64,000 nucleotides of DNA from Sphaerolaimus hirsutus (GCA_964036195.1 OZ038453.1:11445206-11509205); one strand, 5' to 3'. Shown: positions 44,801 through 57,580, counted from the first letter of the stretch. Notes: generated by a model from the letters alone, not told the origin. Numbers and translations: made by a program.

Positions 44801-46281
44801 AAAACACTTAAAGATTTAAAACTTTTTTTGGGGGGTTTGCCATCGTTACTAACCACTTACCAGGAGCAAACTTCTTCTTTGCATATGTAAAATCAGCATC
44901 ATCAGTGAAATAGAATTCCATTGGCTTCTTGCCAATGTCTGAGCCATCCATCCAGAAGTTGTCTTTAGTTCCACTCTGAAAGCGTTTAGTATAAATGAAG
45001 ATCCAAGTTTCATATACCGTGTCTAAATACCTCCAGGGGGGTTATTTTTTCATAGTGAGAATTTTGAGGGGGTTCAAAGGAGGGGGATATTTCGAGGGGG
45101 GGGGTATTTCGACGATATACGGTATTTATGTTGTGTTTTGAAAAGCTGGGCAATTTCTCAAAAACAACAAATGTGTCGAGCCATGAGACCTACATGGAAT
45201 TTCATTTTGCACACATAAATTTCCAGACACAGTGTCTAACCTCCTTCATCAGATCGATCATGTGGAAGTACTCTGCATTGTCAACGAAGTTAGCCAGCTG
45301 GGCGCCCTCGGCCTGGCAGGCCCTGCCAGCATCCATCTGGCTCCGCTTGCCAGCAACTGCCTTGTAGCACATGCCTCTCTTGCTCAGGAAGGCTGGCGTG
45401 TATCCTGGCTTGTAGTTCTTACCCGTTGTACTCGTAGCACTATCGATTGTACAGGGTGGTGCAATTCATGCGCTACTTTTGTTTTTGTTTTGATAAATCT
45501 GTGATATAGGTAGTTGATTTCGACTGAAATCTGATTGCCAATGTGCGCAAAGCGCTTATGCTTTGACAGGGAAGCAAGTGCAGACCCAGATTATTTGATG
45601 GGGAAAAAACGCCAGAAATAATGGCGCCAGGCGAGAAATGTCTATGTCTGTCTATGGAGATGTCTAATTTGTGAGAAAAAAAAAATTTACCGGAAATTGC
45701 TCATTACCCCTGGGGGTTTATTTTTTCAGAGTGAAAATTTTGAGAGAAAACCGTGAAAAATGCAACACTAATCACCATTTTAAAGTTTTTACAGCCTTAT
45801 ATAAGGATAACGATGTTCTAACGTAACACAGTAAGTGTTTTGAACGTCTGTTATGCATTTCCCGGTCCACAAATTCATAGTGCCCATTTTGAGGTGGGTA
45901 TTTCGACGGGGGTATTTCGAGGAAATACGGTATACAAATTTTTCAGGTAAAAAAAGCACCCGATAATGCCCATCATTTACAGATTTATCCAAAAACAGCC
46001 CACACATGATTTGCACCACCCCGCACTGGTTGTCAACGCAACACTCTTCGTAGTTGCCAACTGCGTACTGGTTGCCACTGCGGCAGTGCTCTTTGTAGTT
46101 GCCGCTTCGCTGGTGGCCGCTGTGGGAAGTGCAGTCTGTTGAGTTGGTTTGAGGAGTGCGCCGCCGCCCGTGCGCCCGGTCATGCAGATAAAGCGTTTGG
46201 GAGTGTCGCAGTTCGTGTTCTGCACCACCGGCAGCCAGCTGGTTCGCTTGAAGAAGATCTCGATGCAGTCGTGTTTGCCCG
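41849..46281 (-). CDS. Tandem C-type-lectin-domain protein, four 3' exons (partial)
   Basis: Minus-strand exons: 46281-46020, 45439-45241, 44975-44861, 42003-41849 (TGA). Phases agree at each junction (2, 0, 1). The first ends one lectin domain (HDCIEI...NTNCDTPKRFICMTG), then a Thr/Ala-rich, probably O-glycosylated linker. The next three make a second domain: GMCYKAVAGKRSQMDAGRAC, AQLANFVDNAEYFHMID, FWMDGSDIG, APDNW, HCLEM, TINDVKC and HFCMYVCEK. Domain 2 reads APDN and IND instead of EPN/QPD and WND, so calcium-dependent sugar binding is doubtful. Both domains split at the same place, fitting tandem duplication. The acceptor at 45440 is weak. Earlier exons, including the signal peptide, are not visible. 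A role in recognition or immunity is inferred only from the family. Confidence 0.8.
42022..42207. mobile_element. hAT-type MITE (TAGTGGTGG) next to a 3' splice site, perfect TSD
   Basis: 186 bp with GCGCC-rich palindromic interior. Ends are TAGTGGTGGAAAA and TTTTCCATCACTA. Octamer GCCGGGGG is identical at 42014-42021 and 42208-42215. It sits 16 bp upstream (minus-strand sense) of the lectin-gene acceptor at 42004. Confidence 0.9.
42345..43588. mobile_element. 1.24-kb palindromic element in lectin-gene intron
   Basis: Arms run from GCCATTTGGCACCCTGCATG-like sequence to its approximate complement ending near 43588, with the axis near 42930. A single-armed relative starts at about 63170. Confidence 0.8.
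43609..44848. mobile_element. hAT-type element (TAACGATGG) abutting a 5' splice site
   Basis: Ends are TAACGAGTAACGATGGCAAA and TTTGCCATCGTTA. Octamer CTAACCAC occurs at 43601-43608 and 44849-44856. 'tcgaaaattcgaaaa' arms flank a family-A MITE (about 43891-44056) and unrelated AT-rich DNA. It lies 12 bp inside the intron that follows lectin exon 44975-44861. Confidence 0.8.
45015..45932. repeat. Two family-B MITE remnants in lectin introns: 45015-45124 and ~45695-45932
   Basis: Both show TACCGTAT...ATACGGTA-type ends with G-rich arms. The second retains the right end and the 'ttttacagccttatat' core only. Confidence 0.6.
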
Positions 46282-46725
46282 CTGCGCCAATGAGGTTTTA
46301 GAGATAGAGCGAAAGAAGAGAGAGTATGCGGGAATCGAAAGGAAATGCCGAATGATTAGAAGCAAATGACATACAGGGTGTGGCAAATTATACCTACTCT
46401 CTAGATTTCGAATAACTTGTCACCGGGTGGTCGGATTGACATCAAACGTTAGGTAAACATTGTCAACTAAATAGGAAAGGATCCCTGAAAATATTGCTGT
46501 GATAGCTCCACGCGTTCTCAAGTTATCCATGCAAACACCAATAATTGTCACTTTAATACCACCTCGCTTCTTGATCAATTACGCAAGCACCCGCAGATTT
46601 CCTTGGCGGCAAGGCGGATTAGTGGACAGCGTGCACGCACTTAGCCACGCCGCTGCGAAAAGAAAAACTATAAAAAAACAACTGAAAAACTATCCTGATC
46701 CCGAAAAAGCCGATTCAGTTTGAAC

Positions 46726-47491
46726 CAGAGTTGTTAAAATACCGGTATTTTTGGAAAGTGTAAGTGTAAGTGTAAATACACTTTCCAAATTTTGAGTATG
46801 GATACTGTAAGTGTAAGGTATTTTTAAAATACCTAGGAAAGTGTAAAAAAAAGTGTAAGTGTAAAAATTTTTTTAGAAAGAGCTCTCACTGTTGAGCATC
46901 AGAAAACACCACTGTTTTCACCTTTAGATCAATTTATTTATCATTTTCATGCATTAGTTCACATTTTACTGCTGTATGAACAGCCGTATGAAACATTTTA
47001 GACTGTAACAAATTTGCGTAATAATGGCACGTTTTCAGTGTTGATATTTTACTGATTGAGCTATGTGATACACACTGTTTAAATACAAGAATGGACATAC
47101 ATCAATAATGTCTGTGCAAAAGCCAGGTCCAGCAGGTGAAATTGATCTTGTCCTTTTTACAAAGTATGATGAAACTGTAGAATACCATGAGTACTGATCA
47201 AAGGTTGGAGCTGGTGCACGTTTGTACATTTGCCATATTTTTTACATTCAATGCATCACTGCATGTGTGCACTGTGCAGTTATTTTTTGTACATGACCCA
47301 GTTTTATGCTTCCTCAAATGCTTCAAACAGGGCCATCTGAAAGAAAAAAATACACTTTCTGTATCCGGGTATTTTGCCCAGGAAAGTGTAAAAAAAGTGT
47401 ATGGGTATTTTATAAAAGTGTAAGTGTAAGGGTAAATATAAATACCCATTTACCCGGGTATTTCGGGTAAGTGTAAATACACTTTCGCAAC
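46726..47491. mobile_element. CAGAGTTG hAT-type element running into the assembly gap
   Basis: Left end CAGAGTTGTTAAAATACCGG after candidate octamer GTTTGAAC. Arms of 'gtaagtgtaaatac' repeats. The right end is expected within or beyond the gap. 46300-46725 shows no recognised gene. Confidence 0.6.
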
Positions 47492-47691
47492 NNNNNNNNN
47501 NNNNNNNNNNNNNNNNNNNNNNNNNNNNNNNNNNNNNNNNNNNNNNNNNNNNNNNNNNNNNNNNNNNNNNNNNNNNNNNNNNNNNNNNNNNNNNNNNNNN
47601 NNNNNNNNNNNNNNNNNNNNNNNNNNNNNNNNNNNNNNNNNNNNNNNNNNNNNNNNNNNNNNNNNNNNNNNNNNNNNNNNNNNNNNNNNNN
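47492..47691. other. Assembly gap (200 N)
   Basis: Exactly 200 N, immediately after repeated arms of a transposon and 27 bp before an exon. Confidence 0.97.
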
Positions 47692-47718
47692 AAAAGCACG
47701 AACCCCCAACCCCCTCAG

Positions 47719-47937
47719 GTGCTGCAAATGTACGTGGCGGACGTGTTCGCCACCAAGGACGCGGTGCTGCGCGTCGAGCAGACGGTCAGCTACATCGAGA
47801 GCTGCGTGGTCGCCATCCTGGTCATGGTCATCCTCGGCATGGTCGCGCTCACCATCGCTGCCTGTGCATGGGGCTGCACCAGGCACTACCAGAACGAGCG
47901 CGTCATCACCACCGGACACAGACCCATAGAGTTGTAG
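47719..47937 (+). CDS. Last exon of a membrane protein gene
   Basis: After a strong acceptor (ccaaccccctcag), 72 codons are open to TAG 47937. GC is high, with codon use like the exons at 5754-10363. The peptide has an amphipathic start (VADVFATKDAVLRVEQTVSY), one clear membrane helix (VVAILVMVILGMVALTIAAC) and a short basic tail (TRHYQNERVITTGHRP). AATAAA at 48157 is a fitting polyadenylation signal. No family is recognised. Its phase (0) does not fit directly onto the exon ending at 10363 (phase 2), so it is either another gene or separated by undetected exons. Upstream sequence is hidden by the gap. Confidence 0.6.
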   Translation: MLQMYVADVFATKDAVLRVEQTVSYIESCVVAILVMVILGMVALTIAACAWGCTRHYQNERVITTGHRPIEL

Positions 47938-48156
47938 CGAATTCGCCATTTGCCGGAACTGAGCAACCTCAAAGCCGCAGTGATCGTTGTCGACGCGTGG
48001 CCGTATGTGAAATATTTATCGATGGTGATAGATGCTTGAAACTGCCAAAGATTTGCACACGTGTCGTGGTTTCTGCTTATTGTCATTGAATGCGACAGCA
48101 ATACACCTGCACATTTGTGCGTATAGTATTCCAATCTTCACTCGTTAACTCACAGA

Positions 48157-48162
48157 AATAAA
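48157..48162 (+). terminator. Polyadenylation signal for the 47719-47937 exon
   Basis: AATAAA, 220 bp downstream of the stop codon, in unique sequence before repeats begin. Confidence 0.5.
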
Positions 48163-48554
48163 TACAATTCCCAATATGGAACTACTGCCCCCCCCCTGTG
48201 ATAAGCATTGAAAATTTGGCGATAATGAGAAATTATAATTGGATATAATCTCAGAAAATCTCTCAAAAAGAAAGATATTATCAAATCTCTCTGAAAGAGC
48301 CAGAAGAAATAAAAATAAATACAAACCAGATATTTTTTATATTTTGTGATAGTTGAAAAATCTGAGAAAATCTCTCAGAGATAAAATATTTATAATCTCA
48401 CTGGAAAATCCTCGAAAAATATAAATATTGGGGTATTTTTTTTAATCAGAAAATATAACAATACAGAGATTTTTTCAATACTTTCTGCAATCCACAATGG
48501 TAGGCCAAGAATCTAAATACAAATACCTAGGCGGGTTTTACAGGCATCAGTTTC

Positions 48555-49846
48555 GTAAAGTGCCGGCTAATATAATTGAGCTTTTGATGACATCTGGATT
48601 CCATCAATTGTATCTCACTCCCCAAGCACAGTTGGGCCAAGTGGTCTGGTGTGGAATTGCCCCCAGGTGTTTACTACATCCACCCCTGGGGGGACCCCTG
48701 TGGCTGCTCTGATGTAGCCACAGGGGCATGTCCCATAAAAATTTTCAAATTTTCATCTGGCCATTATAAATGAGCTTTTTTAAAATTTGGTTGAAATAGG
48801 CATTTTTATATTGTAAAACCAGTGGAAAAGCTCACAGGTGGTGGAAAACAATCACTCAAAAGAGAACCAACCCTTTTTTTGTACCACAGGGTCCAGGTTC
48901 TCTGACAAGCCATAAAAGACTACCTGAACAAATCCCTTTGACATGCAGAAATCATTCCTTTTCATGACTGGTGCTAAGTGAAACCTTTATGATGGGGGGT
49001 TGCCTTTGGGTGACATATACACCTTGATGTGGTGCATCTTTTATCACTCCTCCCTCCTCCCTGAACCCCCCTCAGAAAAAGTTGTGGTTGCACAAATGAG
49101 CAAACTTTTTTCATCTGAAATTTCATTTTGGATTTGTGTTCACCTAGCCCCAAAAATATGATTGTGCTGGCTGCAGACCATTGGAAATTTTTAACTGGCA
49201 AGTAGTGAGCATGGGGAGGCCATGACAGACAGTGTACCAGATGTGTCTGGGGCCAGGTGAACACAAAACCAAAATGAGATTCCAGATGAAAAAAGTTTGT
49301 TCCTTTGTTCAACCACAACTTTTTTTAAGGGGGGTTCAGGGAGGGGAGAGGGGTGATAAAAGATGCACCACATCAAGGTGTATATGTCACCCAAAGGCAA
49401 CCCCCCATCATAAAGGTTTCACTTAGCACCAGTCATGAAAAGGAATGATTTCTGCATGTCAAAGGGATTTGTTCAGGTAGTCTTTTATGGCTTGTCAGAG
49501 AACCTGGACCCTGTGGTACAAAAAAAGGGTTGGTTCTCTTTTTGAGTGATTGTTTTCCACCACCTGTGAGCTTTTCCACTGGTTTTACAATATAAAAATG
49601 CCTATTTCAACCAAATATTAAAAAAGCTCATTTATAATGGCCAGATGAAAATTTGATAATTTTTACGGGACACGCCCCTGTGGCTACATCCGAGCAGCCA
49701 CAGGGGTCCCCCCAGGGGTGGATGTAGTAAACACCTGGGGGCAACTCCACACCAGACCACTTGGCCCAACTGTGCTTGGGGAGTGAGATACAATTGATGG
49801 AATCCAGATGTCATCAAAAGCTCAATTATATTAGCCGGCACTTTAC
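48555..49846. mobile_element. 1.29-kb near-perfect palindrome (foldback element)
   Basis: GTAAAGTGCCGGCTAATATA at the left reappears as its complement ending at 49846. Arms of about 640 bp match closely, with few mismatches and an axis near 49200. No coding frame except strand-symmetric shadows. Confidence 0.88.
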
Positions 49847-49847
49847 A

Positions 49848-50125
49848 TACATGATGTATTTATTGCAGCCAGTTTCCATCACAGCTACACATACTAGTTG
49901 CTGTAGCGATGTACGTTGATGCGTCCAAATATATCATATTTGGACACATTTATTACCTGTTTTAGGTACTTAAAAGCTTATTGTTTACTTTGAATTGCAC
50001 GAAAATTTCTGACGAAATTACAACCATCCCCCTCGAAATACCCCTCCCTCGTGTAACCCCCCCCCCTAAAAATCCTCACTATGAAAAAATACCCCCCCCT
50101 GGGGGTATTTCGAGGAAATACGGTA
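49848..50125. repeat. Family-B MITE
   Basis: C-rich then G-rich arms with a right end ...GGTATTTCGAGGAAATACGGTA. The left end is degenerate. TA-flanked. Confidence 0.6.
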
Positions 50126-50396
50126 GTTCTTTTTGTCTCCTTTACTGCCAACTCGTATTTAGTAGTGACTGATCAGCGCATCACATTTCTTGTTGCGTAG
50201 TGACATCCCAGTATTGTCCCAATTCCGCACGAAACGCATACGCGCATAACCCAAATTAATGAATGTGTTTACCCGCGACTTATTTACGCACATTTTGCGC
50301 CATTCACTAAAGTTTACGCACTTTTTGAGATGATATAAATGTTATTTGTTTCGTTGAATCATGCCTAGGATTTCCTATTTTTGGTTCGGTCAGAAG

Positions 50397-52610
50397 TAGG
50401 GTTGGCCGATGTTTTTTTAACTTTTTTATTAAACGGCATTTTTTAGTATCAAAGCATCCATTTCTATGTGAAGGGTGTGCTTCTAAAAGTACCGATCTAC
50501 AAATTTTTCAAATTTGAGTTAGGACCATTTTTGGGGTCCCCATAAAAATGCGCTTCAAAAAATATATAATATGTGGGGGGTGCGAAATTCAATTTTGAGA
50601 TATGGGGGGTCGAAAAAAGCAAAAAAAATCACAAAACACAGTTTTTGAAATTTTTTATGTACCGACTTACAAGCTTTTTCAGCTTTTGTGTCTTTAAAAG
50701 TACCGATCTACACACTTTTTTTCAAAATTGTTCTTTTAAATGTACCAATCTGCACATTATTTTTTGTGCTTCTAAAAGTACTGATGTCAGATCAGCGTCC
50801 GATTGAGCAAAAACTCATTTTGTGCTTTTTTATCATGGGTAAAAGTACCGATCTACAGCTTTCTGATTTTGTGCTTTAAACAATACCGATCCTCATGCTA
50901 TGACCAATTTGTTCCTTTAAAATGTACTGTACTACAAAAATACAATTCACTACATTTTATATAGCTAGTGTTATGTGTATAATCAAAGATTATACCCATG
51001 CATGTGGATACCCAACAATTTGGCTGAAATACCCATACCCAAAATTCCCACACCCAATACCCATGCATGGGTATTGCATACTCCAAACTTTCAATTGCGA
51101 TTATCTCAAAATCGATTTTTTGTAGATCGGTACTTCTAGAAGCACACCCTTCATGTGCTACCATGGGTTTATAAGCCGTCATATGTTGCTGTAGTATATA
51201 ATATTGACGTAATGTGCTTCCATATACCTCCACAGTGTGTAGCTTCACTCCCATAGTAACAACCTCCTATTTTAACCTTGTTCGATCACTATTCTGTACC
51301 AAACTTTACCTGAAGTCACAAACATTCGATTATAAGGTGATATACAAACATGTGGACAAAAAATGGATATTTTTGACACAAATCACCACTTATAATGCTA
51401 TCCCATGGCTCCACAGCCTTTATATGAAGGGTGTGCTCCTAAAAGTACCGATCTACAAATTTTTCAAATTTGAGTTAGGACCATTTTTGGCATCCCCATA
51501 TAAACATGCTTCAAAAAATATATAATATGTGTGGGTGCAAAATTCTATTTTGAGCTATGGGGGGGTCAAAAAATGGCAAAATGCAGATCCTGTAATTTAA
51601 AAAGTACCGACCTACAAGCTTTTTCAGCTTTTGTACCTTTAAAAGTACTGATCTACACAGTTTTTCCAAAATTGTGCTTTTAAAGGTATTGATCTGCATG
51701 ATATTTTTTGTGCTTCTAAATGTACCGATGTCAGATCCACACTTTTCAGAGCAAAAACTTGTTTTGTGCTTTTTTGTACTGATAAAAGTACTTATCTACA
51801 TGTATACAATTTTGTGCTTTTAAAGGTACCAATCTACATGCTAAATATTACCAATTTGTTCCTTTAAAATGTGCTGTACTACAAAAAATACCATTCACTT
51901 AATTTGATATAGTTAGTGTTATGTGGATAAACAATGCTTATACCCATGCATGTTGATACCCAACACTATGCTAAAAATACCCATACCCAAAATTCCCATA
52001 CCCAATACCCATGTATGGGTATTGCATACTCCAAACTTTCAAGCGCGATTATCTCAAAATCGAATTTTTGTAGATCGGTACTTTTAGAAGCACACCCTTC
52101 ATATGGTCATACCGTATTTCCTCGAAATACACCCGGGGGGGTTATTTTTTCAGAGTGAGAATTTTGAGGGGGGGGGGGTATTTCGAGGGGGGGTGTATTA
52201 TTTCGCCAGAAATTTCTTGAAAACCAAGTACTTAATTGTCGTCTGAAACATACGCAGACGTCGAAAATGCTACAAAAATCGCCATTTATAAGACTCTAAA
52301 GACTTGTATAAGTGTGTAGTAGACGTATAATAACTGTTCTCACATAACAGAGTCATCATTTTTATCGTGTTTTTTGCATTACCCAGATGACAAACCGCAG
52401 CCTTTGTCATTTACGTACTCTATACACTAAATTTGGGGAGGGGGTATTTCGGGGGGGGGGTTTATAAGTTCATAGTGTCCATTTTGAGGGGGGGTATTTC
52501 GAGGAAATACGGTATATAACATCACAGAGTATTGCCACTCTGATATACCTATATATGTTGACACAATGTCATATCTGGCTGCTTTAAAAAAACGTTTTTT
52601 TCCAACCCTA
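50397..52610. mobile_element. 2.2-kb hAT-type element with an internal 0.7-kb duplication
   Basis: Ends are TAGGGTTGG and CCAACCCTA. Octamers GTCAGAAG (50389-50396) and GTCAGAAC (52611-52618) match 7 of 8. Interior blocks 50470-51150 and 51427-52105 are direct repeats, both starting GAAGGGTGTGCT and dense in 'taaaagtaccgatctaca'. A family-B MITE occupies 52110-52514. No transposase. Confidence 0.8.
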
Positions 52611-52619
52611 GTCAGAACT

Positions 52620-54888
52620 GCGCGTAGATTTCGTAAACAAAGGGAAATGTGTAGGAAATTGTTGTTTTATTTCAAATGAATTATTTCCATTTTCCTCATT
52701 TTTTGCGAATTGCTGTAGTCATGGTCCATGTTTTACACCAGTAAAATGTCAACTAATGCAAATTGTCAAAGATCATGAAAAATGCCCTGTAAAATGAAAA
52801 TGTCATCAGTGTCAAAGGATATTCAAATAGCGACTTCGTTTGCCATTTTAGGACATTTTCCATGATATTTGACACTTTGCAGTACATTTTACAGGATCGG
52901 TGTTGGCACTCGATCGAACCCCTCTTAATTTAGTTCCCGGTGTCTTCCGACATTCCATCACTAATTGTGGCTGCAAGACAACAGTGTGGGTGGGCCTTGG
53001 TTTGGCCTGAATTCATAAATTATTTGCACACCATAAGTGTAAATTGCGTAACCGGTTTCCGCTTTCACAGACGTGTTCAATTCAGCAGTTTCCCCTATGT
53101 TTTGCGCAATTTGCTATTTTGTTTTAAACTGTCTTTGCTGCCGATTTAGAAATGCATATTGTTTCCCAAAATGAGCAGAATTGCCCAGAAATTTAGTGTA
53201 ACAACCAAAGATAAGGTTGTGGTAAAAATCGCTTCACTTTGAATCCTCTGGACATTTTATGCTGCCTACTGGAATTGGCACATGTGATGCTGCCTGAAAA
53301 TAACAAACCCCCTCGAATAAGTTCCCCTTTAAAATTTGCTGGACAAATTAGTTAAACCCCCTGGGTATTTTCAGGAAATATGGTAGATATACAAATGGAC
53401 ATTTTTGAAGATACTCAAGGAAGTCCTTCCATTGGCGCTGGTATGATCATTCCCCGCTGTGCAATTTCCTTTCTCAACGTGATATCCAAGGGACGTGAAA
53501 CTGAAACTGAAAGTGTAAAAAGTTGTGTGAATTGTCAACATTCCATTTCATCATGCATTTTTCATGTCATTTTAAACTGTCTGGTGTTGCTACTGGACTG
53601 GTGAGTCCTAGCCCCCCCACGCTATCATGTATATTTCCAAATTTCGAAATCTAGCTGTTAACCATTATGGCTTTTACATTATCTGGCACAAAAATGGCTC
53701 AAAAAGAAAAACTATTAAATACCTGGTTAAATAGGTAGTTACAAAGCCTAAACGTTTCGAAATACCTTTACGCTCATTTTCGTTAACTCAATCATAGCTC
53801 CGTAAACAAAATCTTCACAAACCATTCACAATTTCCACTCGACACCGATTTCCGTGCTAATTTATTATCTAAATCTACCATCTAAATACCACAATTTTGC
53901 GCCCATGCACTCAATTTGGCGGCAAAAGTTTTATCGTCTCCATATAAAATGGCTGCATGAAATTGCCCCAGCCGCCGGGGTATCATTTCCAAGTGCAAGA
54001 ATTCACATTTTTCAAGGTTCAAGCTCAAGTTACAGCGTAACGGAAAACGCGATTCAATGTGAAATTGAAATTTCACTGAAAAATTAATAACAGAATGGGT
54101 GAAGGTACAGTTATACTATTTGTCATGCGACAGCCGGACAGGTACCAACTGCTATGTTCATTCATCGTGTCCGAGATCAGTGAGAATTTCCAAGGTTTTC
54201 ATCGGATTTTTTTTCTGTGTTTTCAGTCAATTTCACATCGTTGATGAAAAATTGACAAAAAATTATGCTTCAGACAAATTGTGCTCACACACATACTGGT
54301 TTACTGCTAAAATTTCGCGAACTGATAATGTGTTGAGTTTACCAGAACGAATTATTTTGATCTCCATCAACAGAAAAAAATAGTTGAAGGATTCCTCAAG
54401 TTCTAGATGCTACCCTCTAAATACAAACTTATTTATCAGTTTCCGAAATTTCGGCTTTAAGTAAACTCAAAGAGTGTCCGTGCAGACATAAGTAACAAAC
54501 ACTAAGAGCAAATAAATCCCTAATGCGCATTTTTTGGTTATTTAATGCAGCCAAAGTGCAGCAGCAATTTTCCCGGACCATTTTCACATTTTGTCAAGTC
54601 ACAGCAAAAGTCGTCAAAGACAGAGGGTGCTTAAAAATTTGCCTCGTTACAAGTTGCATTCCAAATTTTTTCTAAATGGATTTGAAATTTACTATTTACT
54701 TTACTATTTGAAATTTATACTTTCTGTTTTATTATCTTGACACTCATTTTGTGACTTGACAATTTCAGAAGTGCATCCGTCCAGCTGATATGTATTTACA
54801 TTTTTCAATATTATTTACGTTCCCCAAAAGGATGGAAAAAACTATAAGACATTGTGTCCATTCTATCGCGCTTTGCATCATGTGTATT
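52620..54888. other. No gene recognised; repeats and unique AT-rich DNA
   Basis: Holds a family-A MITE remnant (about 52740-52905) and a family-B fragment (53296-53384). Frames at 53380, 53854 and 54099 (74-94 codons) have no clear splice signals or family features, so I do not call them. Confidence 0.5.
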
Positions 54889-55910
54889 TAGGGCTCGAAA
54901 CACGATTTTTTCAAACTCGAGTTCGAGTCACAACCCCAAAACATTTCCGGGCGAGTCGAGTTGGGCGAGGCAGTGAAAAGTCGAGTCGAGTCAGGCAAAA
55001 AACTCAAGTCTCGAGTCGAGTCGGATGCGTTACATTTTGGTATGACTCTTGCAGAAATTTTAGATACTGGTTTCTCTACCAATGTTTTCACACACACTTT
55101 ATGAAGTCTAAATGCCAACAGTTTATTTTACTTTAAAAATAAAACAAAAATATCACTTACATGTTCAGTTTCTAGATGTTGCCACAAATAAAGTTGCAAA
55201 AATAAAACCAGTTTGGCGATGGAAATACAATATCTTTTCATGATCTGGTTTTTAGAATAAAACAATGTTTTTTTATAAGAAAAATCATTGAAAAATGCCA
55301 TCTGTAAGCCACCCGGCAAATTACATGTAAAGCCAAAGTCAGGCAATGGTTGGAAAGCAACTTCCCTTGTCAGAAACAAGTATTTTTTCTATTCACAAAA
55401 GATGGGGGCACTTATCATATGTAGATGATCAGCTACAACCTGAGATTTATCAGGTATTTTTGAAAAGGAGGATTTGCTTACCCTCTAATGGTGAATGAAT
55501 GATGGGGCTCGCTTACCACACACAAATTTTACCTACACAAACAGATTCATGCCATTACACTGGCTACATCAAAGGCACCACAACATGGCATGATTGGCAA
55601 TAAGAAACTTGAGTTTTAATTCAATACATATGCCAAGCCAATCAATGATATATCATGCATATGGTGTGGAAGTGTGCACTTGTGCATTAATTTTTTTTTA
55701 AAGTTAAAACATTAATATCAAAGTTAAATGTTTTTGGACATTTCCTCAGTGGGAACCTTGACTCGAACTTTGCCAAAATTTCGAGTTGAGTCAGGCAAAA
55801 AGCAAGAGTCTCGAGTCAGGGCCATATTTTTCGGGTCGAGTCAGCTGAGTCCAGTTGGTACCCAATTTTTCCCTGAGTCACAAGTCGAGTCGAGTTGAGT
55901 TCGAGCCCTA
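54889..55910. mobile_element. hAT-type element (TAGGGCTCGAA) with perfect 8-bp TSD
   Basis: Ends are TAGGGCTCGAA and TTCGAGCCCTA. Octamer TGTGTATT is identical at 54881-54888 and 55911-55918. Termini hold 'gagtcgagtc' repeats. The interior is unrecognised. Confidence 0.88.
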
Positions 55911-55919
55911 TGTGTATTC

Positions 55920-57580
55920 CTAGTGCTAGTGCTGGAAAAAATCGTCAGGCATGTTTTCAACTGTTTTTAAACAACGATTTTTGTGAATGTTTTTAAAAGT
56001 GCTATTATATCTACCTATTTGAATACTTTGAAATGTTCCCTCTTCATTTTTTCATATTTTAGCGTTTTGAAAGTTTCCAGTGTAATTTTCACCTGCTATT
56101 CTATTGGGAGCGCTGTTTTATTGGAGTCTGCCATTCTATTTTTTATGAGCACACAAATCTGCCAAAATCTGCCATTATACTGAAGGTGTCCTTCTATTGG
56201 TGCACTGCCATTCTGTTACAAGAAATACTGTATTTTTTGTGAGATACTGTCGGAGTATACTTAATTTTGCCAATAGTTGTCACATGGTGATGGGGGCTTA
56301 ATAGAGGATATACGGTATCTTTGAACAGTGAAAAAACATTGTTTAAAAATGGGGTCATTGAAAACATGTTTTGTTCACCCATGTGCCACTCCCAGACCCT
56401 GTAAAACCCTGTGGAATGTCAAATGCCATGCAAAGTGTCAAAAGTCATGGAAAATGCCCTGCAAAATGGCAACTCGGTTGCCATTTTGCAGGGCATTTTC
56501 CATGACTTCTGAAAAATCTGATTTTAATTTTAAAAATTCAATTTTTATTTTAATTGATTTTTTTTTTTAATCAAGCGTTTAAAAAAAATTTCAAGGCTTT
56601 TTTTCCAACCCTAGTCTGGGAGGGCCCCCATAATGGCACCCCAAAATGGCTAAAGCCATGGCGCCACAGCATCACTAGCGCCAAGCCGGTAATTGTGTTC
56701 TTACGCGCACCGGATCCCAGAGTCAAGCCTCGGCATTGCCGCGTTGTCCCCCCCCCCCCCCCGCGCGTTTCAAGTATTTTCCGCGCACATTTGCACGGAC
56801 ACGCTCAGCTGAACATTTTTGGCACTTTTTGTTTACACTATTTCACTTGGAACCGGCGGCGCACTGATCGCTCTCGCATCTTATCTAAATGTTTTTACCT
56901 GGATATTTAAAGGTGTTTTCTCGTATGCAAAAGTGAATTTGCAAAACCATTCCTGAGATTGTTTTTTTGGCAGAGTGACAGCTGGCATTTTTTGTCGATT
57001 GCACGCTTTTCAGAGAATGCTACAATAATTTGATGAATAAAGTATTGTGAAAAATAATGACGAATAACATTCAAAGTGAATGCAACGTATGTCAATTGTT
57101 AGGTGGTAAGAGAGATATAAAATTCAGAGTTAATTTCAGTACTAATCTACCATAATCGGTCTGAATCTACCATATTTAGCACGAATATGGTAGATTCTAC
57201 TTTAAAGTGTGCAATCGGTAGGCTTACCTATCATTAAGGAACTTTTTATGGCACGAAATGCCGCAAACTTGTTTACGATCACTAATTTTCAAATATTTTC
57301 CTTTGATGTGATGCGTCACGCGCGTATTTTTTTCCGCAGCCTATTCTTCATCACGCATCTTCAATAATTTACATCACTTTTTCTTACTTTTTTAATTGTA
57401 AAAAGTGAAAAAAATAACTGCTATAAATCGATGACGAATTGTGTGCATCACGCGCCCGGTCATTTTTGCACGCGCGTCTATTTATCACGTCTAACGATAC
57501 GATGGCAAACGCTCTGGAAAAAAGTATCAAATTTTAAGTGTTTTTTTCTTAAACGACTTCCCGAGTTTTTCCTAACATAT
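55920..57580. other. No gene recognised; MITE remnant and unique DNA
   Basis: A family-A remnant lies at about 56385-56520, followed by a GCGCC fragment related to the 42022 element (about 56630-56690). No exon can be supported. Confidence 0.5.

Noticed and set aside
53380..54383. Three frames of 74-94 codons as a small gene
   Set aside because: No consistent splice sites, composition contrast or recognisable features.
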